Below the pieces are notes generated by a model. It was not told the DNA's origin. It did no database searches and worked only from the letters and a program-made list of their open reading frames with translations. A stretch of 64,000 bases of DNA from Triatoma infestans (lineage: Eukaryota > Arthropoda > Insecta > Hemiptera > Reduviidae). The stretch covers positions 46,419 through 110,418 of the forward strand of contig JAAEAF010002755.1 in NCBI GenBank assembly GCA_011037195.1, read 5' to 3'. The translations under genes were made by a program, and so were the position numbers. Below are positions 35,685 through 47,864 of this stretch, in pieces (the stretch's first letter is position 1; each line of letters opens with the position of its first letter).

Positions 35685-36155
35685 ACTGGAAGAGCTTCTT
35701 CTTTGAAAGATGTGCTTATCGTCTGGGTACCAGGTCACATGGGAATTTTTGGGAATGAAAAGGTGGTTAATTTTGCCAAATTAGCCACCTCGCCTCCTTT
35801 CATTGGTCCCGAGGCTATTGCTGGTATGTGTCTTCAGGCACAAGTCTGCCAGAATTCCTGTCATGGATAGCTTTACAGCATTCATACTTATGGATGAGCA
35901 CAGTTGGTTGTCGGCAATCTAAGTTGTTCATTGAAGGTCTGAGACAGGACTATCAGTGAGCCAGGCAGTGTTTTTAGGCAACTGGTTAGATTTCTTACTG
36001 GATATTATGGTTTAAAATGGCACCTCGGTGATTCTTAGGTGTGTTAGATCCGGGTCTGTAATTTATTCTAGACCCGGTTTGTGGGCTTAGAATAGTTTAT
36101 GGGCCCAGTGGGGCTTTGGATAGCGTAAAGCTTGGTCCCGCCCTACAGACAAATA
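35685..36155 (+). pseudogene. LINE RNase H end and C-terminal tail
   Basis: The plus strand encodes VLIVWVPGHMGIFGNEKVVN, the clear WVPGHxGIxGNE motif of RNase H, followed by LATSPPFIGPEA. Downstream the C-terminal part is broken by stops. The sequence ends in a TAA microsatellite, a tail type known for I-type LINEs. It is 5'-truncated. Confidence 0.75.
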
Positions 36156-36170
36156 ATAATTATAATAATA

Positions 36171-36210
<40 letters not shown>

Positions 36211-36211
36211 C
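36150..36211 (+). repeat. (TAA)n tail of the LINE at 35685
   Basis: An almost pure TAA trinucleotide run directly after the LINE 3' UTR. Confidence 0.85.
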
Positions 36212-38208
36212 GAAACATAAAGAAACCCGATTTCGAGAAAATCCAAAAAGCTCAGAAATGTATTCTATAAAGAGGCATTTTCTATTAATCGATTTTATAC
36301 AAATTTCTTAATATTAAACAGCGGAGCCATTGTAATGTAATGGTGAGATGATGTATATATGGTAGCTGGTTGTGTAGCACGAGCGGATTTGTATGAAGGG
36401 CTTGTAAATATGTAGTTTAAAAGAGAAGAAGTGTTAGCAATAATAAAGAAGTCATATTGTTTTTCAAAAGATATATTCTCTAATAGAATTTAAGTTACTT
36501 TAGATTATCACAACAATATGCTTATAATTTAATTGGAATAAACTCTTAAAACTTTATACTGGCTCTGATGTTTTCAACTTGGTAGCTAGAACGAGTCTGT
36601 CTTAAAATATCTCTTCCCTTTGTCCGTTTAGTGCCTCCCTTGTGAGGAGAAGGGGATAGAACAAAGCCATAAAGGTTTTTGGACATTTCTAGTAACTGTA
36701 CTTGTATTACCTGGCTGGTCCTTTTGCAAGGGAATGTCACATATTTTGATAATTTAGATTTATTTAAAAATTAATATTATTTCAAGTTTCTTGCATCCAT
36801 CACACCATACATATGATTGATATGGCAACATAGAGGAAAGCTTAACTTTTTCCACTTCCCCCCCCCCCCCCGCAAAACTCCACAATCAATTTTCTTGGAA
36901 ACAAAAGCGATAGGGATTTGTTTGCAATAGATAGATTAAAAAAAAGGAAACCATTCAGTATATTCATATTTCTGGATATTACTTTTCTTGTGATATCGTT
37001 GTTTTTTTTTATCTTTTGTCTCCACACGCGCACACATGTACATTATGCAAATACACAGTAAATTTGCTAAAACTTTATTTCTTACTTTGGGGACCACAAA
37101 TTTATATTTCGCTGAAAATTTAATTTTGAAAGTTTGACAAAATTATAATCATTTCAATATAAAAACATCCAGGAGTTATTAATTATTGTCCAGGTCATTT
37201 TTTCCACATTTCAACTCACTCTAATATTAAATAGAAAAATCCGAATGAAATTAAAATGAAAGTAGTAAATTATTGTTGAATATTTTAAATAAGTAAAAAA
37301 CACAATACATTTTGGCAAAGAGTTTGTAAGCTTAAAGCATATATATATATATATATAAAACTAAAACCAAACAAAACAAAAAAAAATGGTCCTGAATCTG
37401 CAAGTAATGTGAGGAGGCAAAAAGTGTGTGTGAGATCGAATTTATTCTATATAGTATAGTGAAAATTTATCATAGCTTTTGTGTTGGCATAATAGACAAA
37501 TTAGTTCTGCCTTTTGTTTACAATACTTCTCATCCATTTCTTTTTTTTTTATTTCACCATATTTGGTGAATTCAGTATCATAACTTAGAATTCAGTTGGC
37601 TCATTTGGACAACAAATAGTTATGTTCGAACATTACCATATAAAAGTTGACCAATTCTTTTGAATTTTTAATGTTCTTTCACAATGGTAATAAATAGACA
37701 AAAAAAATTTAAAAAGTAGAAATACATAAATTGGAAGTTAATTTTTATGTCTTATTGCTTAAAAAAAAAAACCTCATAAATATTTTATTGAGAATTTTCA
37801 GTGGAAAAGTTATAGCGCTATCTATTTATTAGTAATAAAACTAACTCTCACTCTACTGTGATAATGCACATTATTTTCTGGAATTACCTATAAGCACTTA
37901 GATCCAATCAAAGTTAAAATCTAGGTACTTATAAAAGCTTTGTTTAACATCAAAGTATTTAAAACCTCAAGTGGATTTAATTTTAGAGGCTTTGTTGTAC
38001 TTATGTTAGAAGTATTTGTAATGTGTTAAAAGTTACTGGTGATAGTGATTTGATGAAATCACTTGTTGAAAAATTATTTATTGAGGAGAAAGGAGTATAG
38101 AGAGCAGAGCTTCGGGGGTGCCATGAGGTGTCCGTTGGGGAGCAAATACCAGGAAATAAAACATAAAAACCTGTTAGAAATTAATAGTATTTTAGTTTTT
38201 TGCATTGC
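36212..38208. other. AT-rich spacer, no gene recognised
   Basis: It contains a C-run near 36860 and an AT run near 37340. Frames at 36546-36740 and 36842-37033 (minus) are short and without domains. Confidence 0.5.
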
Positions 38209-38937
38209 TGTAATGATATGGTTAAATCATTGACATTGGCAAAGTCATAGCAATGTCAAACCCAACAAAGAAAGACATCTAGATGCAATGGAATCGTTTA
38301 ATGTGATTCCTGATGTAGAAGATGTCTTGAAGAGGGCGGAAGTTAGTTTGAGATTTTGGAAGTTAGTGCTCGAATTATTAATACGGATTTTATAAAAATA
38401 AACTGTATTTGCACAATGATTTTAACGTAATAAATGGTAACTAATAACAACAAAATACTTAGAATTAAATAGAAGATAAATAAGTAATAAATTAGAATGA
38501 TAAGATAAACGAACTAAGATGCACAACTAAAAGATAATAAGTTTAAATAAACTGTATATGGACGCGTAAACTGCTGCTCGTATATGAAGACGTGCTCGTA
38601 TAATCGTATATGATATAATCCTCCCCTCTTCCAATGAGGCGAATTTATATATTTGTGTTGCCCACACTCACACCAAGACATCTGTCCTAGTGTGCGACCT
38701 TCGTAGTTTGATGACCACCGATTTAGGTCAGTGGCCAGCCTTATCGGCGCTTGCTTTTGATGTAAGGGTATTTACCCTTGATTTGTTTGTTTGGCTGCGG
38801 CCTTGTTTTGAAGTCAGTCAGCTGGCTAGGCCACTAGTTGTAAATTATTCTTCCACTAATTGTAAATTATTCTTTCTTTGTTGGGTTTGACATTGCTATG
38901 ACTTTGCCAATGTCAATGATTTTACCATGTCATTACA
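38209..38937 (-). mobile_element. Family D element, best copy, with 62-bp terminal inverted repeats
   Basis: The left terminus (38209-38270) and right terminus (38876-38937) are inverse copies over 62 bp with about two mismatches. They contain CATTGACATTGGCAAAGTC and CATAGCAATGTCAAACCC, and the outermost bases are TGTAATGA. The interior (about 600 bp) holds no transposase but carries the conserved TATA region (minus strand, near 38652). The copies at 21499 and 23556 lie in the opposite orientation. The frame 38690-38890 is accidental. The superfamily is unknown. Confidence 0.88.
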
Positions 38938-39251
38938 TTACATTTTTCCTAATCATAATTTAATGAAATAATAAAATATTACTTCAGAAATTGATTTTGA
39001 AGGGGGAGGCAAATCTACCAAACCAAATACCTCTTTGATCTGAAAAAGTTCTTGATTTTTTACTATTTATCTTAATTCTTTCACATTTTGTTTTTTTTTT
39101 TGTTCACAATGGAAATTACGGATGGAACTAAAAGTAAATTAAAAAATACCTTTAAAAAAAAAAGCACGCCATTTCTTTCATCCATCCTTCATCTTTCATT
39201 CCTTTTAATTACCATCCTAATAATTATTATTATTAATAACATAACAATAAT
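38938..39251. other. Spacer, no gene recognised
   Basis: AT-rich; the frame 39088-39282 runs into ATT repeats and the SINE tail. Confidence 0.45.
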
Positions 39252-39495
39252 AATAATAACCCTATTGCGCAACAGCCCATGAAGGCCCAAGGCTTGCCAG
39301 ACGGCGATTTGATTGGGGGGGCCCCACCGCAGTTCCTACCCCGTTTAGTTCTTACCCAGCGCTAACAACGGCGCTACTAACTGTAGCTTCCCACTTTTCA
39401 TAAGGATGCTGGGTGAACATAGACTTTGCCCTCACGGTAATCGAACCCTTAATTCTCCACAAAAGGCGAGTGCGCTAGCCACTAGAACAACGCGT
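39252..39495 (-). repeat. tRNA-headed SINE, family S1, copy 2
   Basis: Read on the minus strand, the head has TAGTGGCTAGCGCACTCG (A box) and GGGTTCGATTACC (B box), then a body with GAACTAAACGG and GGGCTGTTGCGCAATAGG, and ends in TTATTATTA. The same unit occurs at 59327-59578 in the same orientation. Confidence 0.85.
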
Positions 39496-39687
39496 AAGGA
39501 CATATTAATAATAATAAATAAATCTTTATTTGCTTTCAAGACTTTAATGTCTTATAAAAACAGATATTCTCCATAAACTCACCGACAGGTTTCATTAAAC
39601 ATGGTATATGTCTAAGAAGCTAATACATTCTGCCCACAAAGGACGACGACATGACATAATGGAACAACTCGAAATATATAAACACGG

Positions 39688-39892
39688 GGGCGGGTGTTGG
39701 TGTAGTGGTTATGAGCATGGACTTGTAAGTGGGAGGACCCAAGTTCGAGTCCAGCGTATAACTAAATTTTATATTTGTTTTAAAAAATGTTATTAGTAAA
39801 GTAAGTGCTTTCGCCCCCGTCCACGACACCTAATTTGGTAGTTGGACGTTAAGCCCGCCTGAATAAATAGGCATTACTTTACTTTACTTTTT
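39688..39892 (+). repeat. tRNA-headed SINE, family S2
   Basis: A box TGGTGTAGTGG near 39700 and B box AGTTCGAGTCC near 39742. The body ends in repeated ACTTT units. The head is unlike S1. The two overlapping open frames (39608-39796 plus, 39620-39829 minus) are shadows. Confidence 0.82.
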
Positions 39893-40085
39893 ATATAAAC
39901 ACAAGACACAAAACTTAATAATCGAACACACAAAATTTCCCAGTGAACCATTATTCAAAACACTCTTCCCACAATAGCAATAGAAACGCAATTACCAGTG
40001 CAAACATTATACATGCACCAAGTAGTTCTTAAACAGATTTTAGTTTTAGGTTAGTTTTAAATCTGCTAGTTATAAATATATATAT
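39893..40085. other. AT-rich spacer
   Basis: No feature recognised. Confidence 0.4.
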
Positions 40086-40510
40086 ATATAAAAAAAAAAA
40101 ATTATGCGTGCATATTTGGATGATGGATGATGTATGATGTATGTGAAAGTTGTGTAAAAAGGTGATATGTTGAGTCGAATGCATAATAAAAAACTTAATT
40201 ATATAAAACCATATTTAGGTTAGTATACATGCGTGCGTGGATGGCGTATGTGAATGTGTGTGAAAGGGTGAAATAAGAGTGAAATACATAATTATAAAAA
40301 CATAATTATAAAAAACCATATACATGCGTGCGTGGATGGCGTATGTGAATGTTGCGTGAATGCATATTATGTGAAATATTGAGTGGAATGCATAATTATA
40401 AAAAACTTAATTAAAAAAAAAACATATTTAGTTATACATGCGTGCGTGGATGCCGTATGTGAATGTTATGTAAAAAGTGAAATATTGACTGGAATGCATA
40501 ATTATAAAAA
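40086..40510 (+). repeat. Minisatellite of about four 95-120-bp units
   Basis: TACATGCGTGCGTGGATG recurs at 40228, 40321 and 40436, with a more diverged first unit near 40105. Each is followed by GTATGTGAATGT and GTGAAAT-type motifs and ends GCATAATTATAAAAA or similar. Confidence 0.85.
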
Positions 40511-40579
40511 TCGCTTAGTTTTAAATAATGTTAGTTTAAATCGTTATTTAATTTAATTTTAATTTATTTTTATATATTT

Positions 40580-40900
40580 TATATTTTATTTTGATTAGGT
40601 TATTGTAAAGTAAATCTCCCTCCAACAACAGAGTTTAAAAATTAGACCCCCACGTGTTGTTTCCATTGTAAGGAAAATTTACCCTTTAAAAACCCAAACA
40701 CGTGTTTCCCACCCAGCTGACCATACCCCTTGACCTAGTTTAAGAGTTTAGTTTTAAATACAGTTAAAAACACCAGTCAGTGTGTAAACTGAATTTGCTC
40801 TATGCAAGACTGTGTTGTCACACTGTCTGTAAAATGCATCCTGAATAAGGCGAACGCCCGAAACCGGTCCAAAATGAAGCAGGCTTCCACGGAAAATGTC
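40580..40900 (+). ncRNA. GC-richer segment with hammerhead-like motif 2
   Basis: CTGAATA at 40841-40847 is followed by a perfect GGCG/CGCC stem (40849-40852 with 40855-40858), one C and GAAAC at 40860-40864. The preceding 250 bp include short inverted repeats such as GTCAGTGTG and CACACTGTC. The arrangement parallels 10860 with a different, self-complementary stem. It may be the end of a Penelope-like or LINE element; no protein relic adjoins it. Confidence 0.4.
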
Positions 40901-40929
40901 TCTGATCTAATCTATTATTATTACTTTAA

Positions 40930-41330
40930 TTTAAAACATTTTTCTAGCAAAATTCATTTTTAAGAGTTTCTGGAGGAAGAGGGTGGCATTAGACATCTCT
41001 AAAGTTCTATTTCAACATATTTGACTGGTCTTTAATTTGTCTAATGTATTAAATATGTTGCTGAAACTCCAAATTTGAAGCAAATCGATTCATCGAAAGT
41101 GTGAAAGTTTTTTCGATTTCTACCGTATTTTTTTTTATTAATAACAATACCAGCAGTTTCTTTAAACTTAGTATACTAACTTTCATTTGAAGGCTTGACA
41201 CTTATGTTTGAAAGTTTTCTCTTTAAAGGATTCTGAGAAAGCTAGCATGATATCATAGTTAATCTTTAAAGTGCCTGGTCATATTAGTGAAGTTTTGTTG
41301 GCTGAATAATATTTAAAACAAATTAAATAT
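40930..41330 (+). repeat. Diverged family A fragment
   Basis: Landmarks such as TCTAGCAAAATTCATTTTTA, AATATGTTGCTGAAACTCC and GTTTCTTTAAACTTAGTATA match the inner modules of family A. Both termini are absent. Confidence 0.6.
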
Positions 41331-41912
41331 TTTGGATGAGATGTATGAATAAAAATATTTAGTTATTTATTTTATTTAGAAATATTTACTAAGTATTTAG
41401 AGTATACTTAGTTGTTTTTTTTCTCTATCGGAAAAAATATTCAACTAATAGTGATCGGACTCCTAAATACTAAGTATGAGATGTTTCAACAAAATGTTTT
41501 AATTAGTACCATAATAATTGAAGTAAGAAATAATAGTTGAATGCTTTATTTCAGATTATTCATTTTGTAAATAAGAGAATAAAATAAAACACATATACTC
41601 GTATTGCTAATGATGATTATAATTAAAATATAGTAAATTCATTAACAAAGAAATGAAACAAATTATATGTAATACGATTGGGGAATAACTTTAAGTATAT
41701 ATAACACTAATATTTCGTTTGTTTAAACACTCTTTTGTCACTACCCTAAATTATTCTATTCTGACTGTAAACGAAGATGAACGAGATAACGTTCTTCAAA
41801 ATTATCTACAGATGCACCTTAGAATGTTGTGAAACTTAAAAGTACTGATAATAATTAATTCTTAAACAAAATAATTTCATTGATGATTGGAACTATAAAT
41901 ATATTTAAAGAA
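41331..41912. other. AT-rich spacer, no gene recognised
   Basis: No feature recognised. Confidence 0.45.
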
Positions 41913-42890
41913 TAATCTGGTGTGAAACATTCACACAACTTTCTCTTACTCCAGTACTCAAAATTATAATGACAAATTTTATAGTTTGTGTATCGCAAAT
42001 TTATTCAAATGCGACGAAAACTAAAAAAAAAACCGTTCAGTAAAAGCGCACTTCCGGTTAACTAATTTCCTTGAAACTCGGAATCTTGACCGATCCATTT
42101 ATTTCGAATTAATTTTGTTTGGATGATAGCACTTTAGAGAATAACATAACCGCTCCCTTCCTCCAAAAGTGCCATTAAATGAATTTTCCGAGAGAAATGT
42201 TTTATATAAAAGTTGTAGATCATTGTATGTTTAGCTTGTATAAATACGTTTCAAGAAAATCGTCGAAGTCATTTTTGAGAAAATCGCGAAAAAGTGGAAA
42301 AATCATTTAGTAAAGTAAAGTAAACGCACTTCCGGTCATCCGTTCTTTCAAACTCGGAATTTCAACAACATATTTAATTCTAATTAACATTATTTAGATG
42401 ATAGTATTGTTTAATAAACTGAAATAGCACTTTAGATGAAAACCTAACCTCACTCCTCCCCATTACTGGCCTTAAATGAATTTTTCCAGAGAAATGTTTC
42501 AAATAAAAGTTGTAGTTCTTTGTATGTGTAGTTGATACCCCAAGTTTAAAGAAAATCGTCGGAGCCATTTTTGAGAAAATCGCAAAAAAGTAAAAATAAA
42601 AAAAAGTAAAGGGGTATTTCCAGTAGAGGAATTTTGACAGATGACCCACTGTCAGATGCCATGGTGATACCTAAATGGAATATCAAGTTTCAACTTTCTA
42701 CGATTTTTCGTTTGTGTGTGGGGGAGGCTAAGGATGTTCACAGCACACACACACACCCACACATCATTTGCTAAAAACCACTTTTTTGGACTCAGGGGAC
42801 CTCAAAACGGATATTTCCGGTGAAAACTCCATATCGAAAATTCGACACGATTACAATACTTCCTCTTACTAGGAGGAGTAAGAGAAAGTA
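41913..42890 (-). repeat. Family A element, near full length
   Basis: It begins CTGGTGTGAAACATTCACAC, then ACTTTCTCTTACTCC, and ends GGAGTAAGAGAAAGT after TCCTCTTACTAGGA. It contains two full inner modules, each with GAAAATCGTCG(A/G)AG and an AGTTGTAG segment. The frame 42380-42649 is inside the element and is not a gene. Confidence 0.87.
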
Positions 42891-43317
42891 AAAAAAACAA
42901 AAAACCGCTATTAAATATCAGTCCACTAATAATTTTAATATAAACAGGCGCAATGTTTATCCCTGGCAGGCCAAAATGTCGTTAATATCAAAAATGTCAA
43001 TACTCACATCATAGTGTTAGTATTATCGCTAATTAAATTATTCGCGATATATGAAAAATTAGCTGCTGGAAAGGTACTAGCAGGCAGAATATTTTCCAAT
43101 AAATGGTAAAATTGAATGTTTTCAGTACGCTGTGCCTGAGAGAGCGGTTGTGACCAAAGATGATCACTCGAAAAGTCAAATAGACTTTTAAAGATAAAAA
43201 GTTTTTCTCTTTGGCCCCAGCGGACTAATAATTTTGCTTGTTTTATTATTAAAAATATTTATATTTTACTCCATTATTATATTATTTATTTTAAACATAG
43301 AATCATCAGTAATATAT
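42891..43317. other. Spacer between family A copies
   Basis: No gene recognised. Confidence 0.4.
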
Positions 43318-43442
43318 AATTTCTATCTCCCATTTCCTCGCAAGAGGAAGTATTGCGAACGTGTCAAATTTTCGAAATTTACCGGAAATACAGGTTTTGA
43401 GGCTCCCTGAGTACGATAAAATCGTCTTTAGCGAATGAAGTA
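43318..43442 (+). repeat. Left-end fragment of family A
   Basis: AGAGGAAGTATTGCGAACGT, GTCAAATTTTCG and ACCGGAAATACAGGTTTTGA match the first 120 bp of the element. It faces the full copy at 43468 in opposite orientation. Confidence 0.7.
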
Positions 43443-43467
43443 TATAGATATAATATATATATAAAAA

Positions 43468-44464
43468 AAAATCTGGTGTGAAACACTCACATAACTTTCT
43501 CTTACTCCAGTTCTCAAAATTATAATTGACAAATTTTATAGTTAGTGTACTAAATTTAATGAAATTCGTCGAAAACTGAAAAAAAAACCTGTTCAATAAA
43601 AGCGCACTTCCGGTTTACTAATTTTCCTGAAACTCGGAATTTTGGCCATCTATTTATTTATAATTAATTTTGTTTGGATGATAGAATTGTGTAATCAACT
43701 ATGATAACACTTTAGAGAAAAACATACCCCCTCTACAACCCCTTAAAAGTGCCCTTAATTGAATTTTCCCAGAGAAATGTTTCAAATAAAAGTTGTACAT
43801 CTTTGTATGTGTAGTTTACATAAGAGGTTTCAAGAAAATCGTCGGAGTTATTTTTGAGAAAATCGCGAAAAAGTGAAAAAAATTATTTAGTAAAGTGGTA
43901 ATAAGCACTTCCGGTCATCCGATTTTTTTTTGAAACTCGGAATCGCAACAACATATTTAATTCTAATTAACATTATTTAGATGACAGAATTGTCTAATAA
44001 ACGAAATAGTATTTTAGAATTTAGAGGATGCCGTAAGCCCACACCCTCCTACAAAAGTGCCCTTAAATGAATTTTTCCGGTGAAATGTTTCAAATAAAAG
44101 TTGTAGCTCTTTGTATGTGTAGTTGATATATTAAGTTTGAAGAAAATCGTCGGAGCCATGTTTGAGAAAATTGCAAAAAAGTAAAAAAAATTAACTAGTA
44201 AAGCTGCACTACCGGTAGAGGAATTTTGACAGATAACGTACTGTCAGATCTCATAGTGATACCTAAACGGAATATCAAGTTTGAACTTTCTACGGTTTTC
44301 TGATTTTGAGCTGTTCACATACATACATACATACACAGACCATTTGCTTAAAACCACTTTTTTGGACTGAGGGGACCTCAAAAGGATATTTCCGGTGAGA
44401 AAACTCATTATCGAAAATTTGACACGATTACAATACTTCCTCTTACTAGGAGTAAGGGAAAGTA
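43468..44464 (-). repeat. Family A element, near full length
   Basis: Begins CTGGTGTGAAACACTCACAT and ends CTTACTAGGAGTAAGGGAAA. Module order is identical to 41913-42890. The frames at 43306-43596 and 44244-44537 lie in it and are not genes. Confidence 0.87.
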
Positions 44465-44870
44465 ATATATACGTGTATGTATGTATGTGTACAGGAGAAC
44501 AAAATATCTCAAAAGTTAAAAGCCGCAGAAAGTTCAAACGTGGAATTCCGTTTAGGTATTATATGGCAATCTGACACGAAAGTTTCGAACAAATTCCAGC
44601 CACTAAACTGCGACCTTACTGAATGTTTTGTTTTCAGTTTTTCACGATTTTATTTCGATAAAGGCTCCAACGATTTTCTTTAAACATCCTACACTATCCA
44701 CATAAATGAAACACTACCACTTTTATTTGAAACATTTTTCTCGTGAGTTTTTTTCTCGACAGAAGTTCCAAACATATATAGTAAGTAAATGAAGTTCAAT
44801 GAAACCCGTAGATGTTTTTTATGGAGAAAATCGGAGAAAATTGAAAATAGTAATACAATTTTCTAATTTT
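44465..44870 (+). repeat. Diverged family A fragment
   Basis: AAAAGTTAAAAGCCGCAGAA, GGAATTCCGTTTAGGTAT and CTCCAACGATTTTCTTTAAA correspond to the left third of family A on the plus strand. It abuts the left terminus of the previous copy. Confidence 0.6.
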
Positions 44871-45535
44871 TGTTTCTTACATATATTTTAAAAATATTTA
44901 TTTGTAAGAATCTAGCTTGGAATATAGAGTTACATTTTGGTAGCTCTTTCTTTTTCTTAAAAAATATTGGAAATTCAGGACACTGTGCTTTTCTCACGTG
45001 AAATTACCTAGCGCAAGATGTGAATGCTAAATCTATGCCAAGCTGATCTTTGTCCCCATTACATATATACCAAAGAATGAGGGAAATCTCTAAGGTGTAG
45101 ATTACTTGGGAGAAAAACCAATCAGATTGTCTTCTTCTTCATCATCTTTTAGGAAACATCTTCTAGCCTATTCACTTCTTACTCTCCATGTAAGGACGCG
45201 ATCTGTATAAACATATTGTAGTATTTTTTCAAAACAGCATCTCCATTCAATCACTCATATCACACTCTTTCTGTACGGTCCCATATAATTCACTACATAC
45301 TTCATTTCTATATTTCTGTCTGTCTCAACATTCAGTACCTTTCCACCAATTTCTTAACTTGTATTTGATATACTCACAAGCGCATATACATGCACACATT
45401 CGCTGACACAATTTACAGATCTTTTTATTCCTTATTGTCTATTGTTTCCTCTTATCATCACTTATTATCGTTAACAGTTCAAAACAGTTTAATAACAGAA
45501 TAGCAGAATTGTTTTAATAAACCGAGTCGCAGGTT
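44871..45535. other. No gene recognised
   Basis: The part from about 45120 to 45480 is pyrimidine-rich and may be repeat-derived, but I cannot assign it. Confidence 0.35.
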
Positions 45536-45539
45536 ACAA

Positions 45540-46800
45540 GTGCTAGTTAGTCAATAGGCCGTCCTAAGATCTTGCGCCCTCGCAAACTATGCGGAAGAGG
45601 TACTTACCTCTAAGGTCGCTTTGGGAGTAGAGCTCATGGCACCATTAATGTCCAAATATGCGAGCCCCTGGACTTTACCTACCATTTTCTTGCTGTAACT
45701 CCTCTCAGTCCTATGCCATCAAACTAGAGAGGAGTATGTTACTATGGGTCTCGTCATCGTGATGTGTATCCACTATAACATCTTGGGTTTCAGGCCCCAT
45801 GTTTTGTCAAAGCATCTTTTGCAGGCCTATAAAGATCTTATGCTTTGTTAGTAACGTAGAGCTTAATGCCTGCGTAATGTCCTACGTGAGTCCAAGATAT
45901 TTTACCATATTCATTACTGGAAGAATATTTACATGAAAGAAGGTGGGGGCTCCTGAAACCATTAAGTTTCCTTCTCCTCGTAAACAACACCAAAGAACAT
46001 TTCTGAGAGTTTATGTTAAGGCCTACCTTGTGGCTTCAGCTAGAAATGCGTTCAAGAGTAATATCTGTGACATCTGAAACAGTTTCAAGGATTTGTCTAT
46101 GACGATAATCACGAGGTTATCTGCGTAACTCTAAACATAGAAACAGTAATTACTGAGCTTCTGCAGGAGCTCGTCCATGACCAGTGACCGCAGGAGAGGC
46201 GAATCCTTGTAAACTCCCTACCAATGGAATCGCCTCCAAAGATATGGAGCCAAACGTGGATTTTACCTTCAACCAAGAAGGAGATTTTCTCTCCACCGAG
46301 AAAACAGAATATTTAACCCCCTCCCTTAGTTGAATTATTGATTCCGTTGAGGTATATCAAAAGCTGCCACAACGACTCCATCAAGATGCAACAACGTCAG
46401 CAAAAAACGTCTTTGCACGAGGTCAACCTCAATACGCTGCGTTAGCTCATGAAGGCCTATACGTAATATTTTTTCTGGTTTTATGAAAATGTTTTGGAAT
46501 TTAGTGCTCTCGCATTGTTGCCTGTACTGCCCCAAATGCTATGACGCCGGGAATTCGCTGGGTTCATCAGGGAAGCATCAGACCAAAATCAGCTAATGTT
46601 TCTGCGCTCCAATTTAGGCGACTACCCCTTACCATTCTATTGTTGGCGGGTCTCCTGTTTGCTCGTATGGAATTTAACAGGAGGCAGTAATTACATAAAC
46701 AGGAGGCCACTCTAGTCCCTCCATAGTTCAATACCAACCTCGCTACTGTCAGATTCCTGGATCAGAACTGGAAAAGAACAAATTATGTTTGGAGTAAGAT
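45540..46800 (-). pseudogene. R1-type LINE reverse transcriptase remnant
   Basis: Read on the minus strand from 46535 downward: HLDGVVVAAFDIPQ (the counterpart of the D-x-x-x-AF catalytic block), further down SPLLRSLVMDELLQKL in degenerate form (region before the active site), and SYADNLVIIV near 46120 (YADD box with the second Asp replaced). After that come pieces of the thumb region (AFLAEATR and NMVKYLGLT). The order is that of a LINE polymerase, and the LVxDELL phrase is typical of R1-clade elements. Many stops and shifts make it inactive. Confidence 0.7.
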
Positions 46801-46857
46801 AATACGTACCGAATGGATAGTCATTAATTTATTGTTCACTTACATAGGGAATGATGC

Positions 46858-47225
46858 TTTAACGCCCGATGCGATGATAGTCCATAAACGGAATACCAAG
46901 TGTGACCTTCCTGCGACTTTTCGATTTTTGAAATATTTTGTTAAAACACAATTCACCGTGGCAAAGTGTCATAGGGAAATTTCCGGCTTTATAGCCACAT
47001 TATAACCACTTATATAATCACTTTCCACTTTATAACCTGACATATGTGTTAGGTAGCGGCACCTTTGCGAAATTAACTTTGCCTCGCTATTTCTAAATGG
47101 TTACTTCATCGCCCGCATATTTCCCACGCTTTCCCGCCTTTTACGTTTCTCCCACTTGGTAGAGGGATTGTCGGCGTCTTTCATCTCTAGGGATTCGCGC
47201 CTTACTTATTTTCCCACACTCTAAA
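46858..47225 (-). repeat. Family A subfamily 2, copy 1
   Basis: CCGATGCGATGATAGTCCAT, ATAAACGGAATACCAAGTGT, GGGAAATTTCCGGCTTTA and ATTGTCGGCG(T/C)C recur at 50296-50600 in the same orientation. The phrase AAACGGAATA(C/T)CAAGT and the TTTCCGG block also occur at the corresponding place of ordinary family A copies, so this is a diverged subfamily with a different outer end. Confidence 0.72.
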
Positions 47226-47864
47226 AACGTTCTCTTCCTATAAAATTACTTCACTTAAAAATAAAAATTTAAGCTGTATCCGCAATTCCTTTTGCAGTTT
47301 ACAGTTGAAAATTCTGGAAGTTTTTATTTCATTATAATTGACTATTGCTTCAAAGAAACGCGAATTCCAGCCAAAAAAAATTTTGAAAATTTTATAAAAG
47401 AAATGCAAATTAAAAATTTATAAAAAAAAAAAAAAAAAATATAAAAGATTTAATAAATGAAGAACTTGAACCACAAACTTCGTTTAAAAACTTTGACACA
47501 ATTTCAAGATTTAATTTTACCTTTATTTCGTTTCCAATAGGATGAATATTGTTGACTAATGAATGACCCCAATATAAAAGCAATTAGTTCGCTACAGTCG
47601 TTTTTTTGCTTTCTTTTTTTTTAATTTGACTCTTTTCTTTAATTTTTTTTTTTTTTATAGTAATTTTATTTTATTCATTCAATTGAAAAAATTAAGAGAG
47701 ATATGATTAAAATAAAATTATAAATATTTGCTGTAAGAGAAGAAGCCCCGTGGTTCATTTAGGAATTTAATATTGTTTTGATTAAAAAAATCGTTACTCA
47801 ATTATTTCTCTTTTATATTTATGATTTCGGGTTTTAAAAAATATAACATAATTTCTTTCTTCTT
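47226..47864. other. AT-rich spacer with long A and T runs
   Basis: No gene recognised. Confidence 0.5.

Noticed and set aside
39608..39829. Two overlapping frames on opposite strands
   Set aside because: Both lie in a tRNA-headed SINE with clear A and B boxes.
40086..40510. Possible CRISPR-like array
   Set aside because: The units are long, diverged and contiguous without unique spacers, and the genome is eukaryotic; it is a minisatellite.
42380..44537. Minus-strand frames of 89-97 codons at 42380, 43306 and 44244
   Set aside because: They lie within family A copies, differ in frame between copies, and consist of translated repeat sequence.
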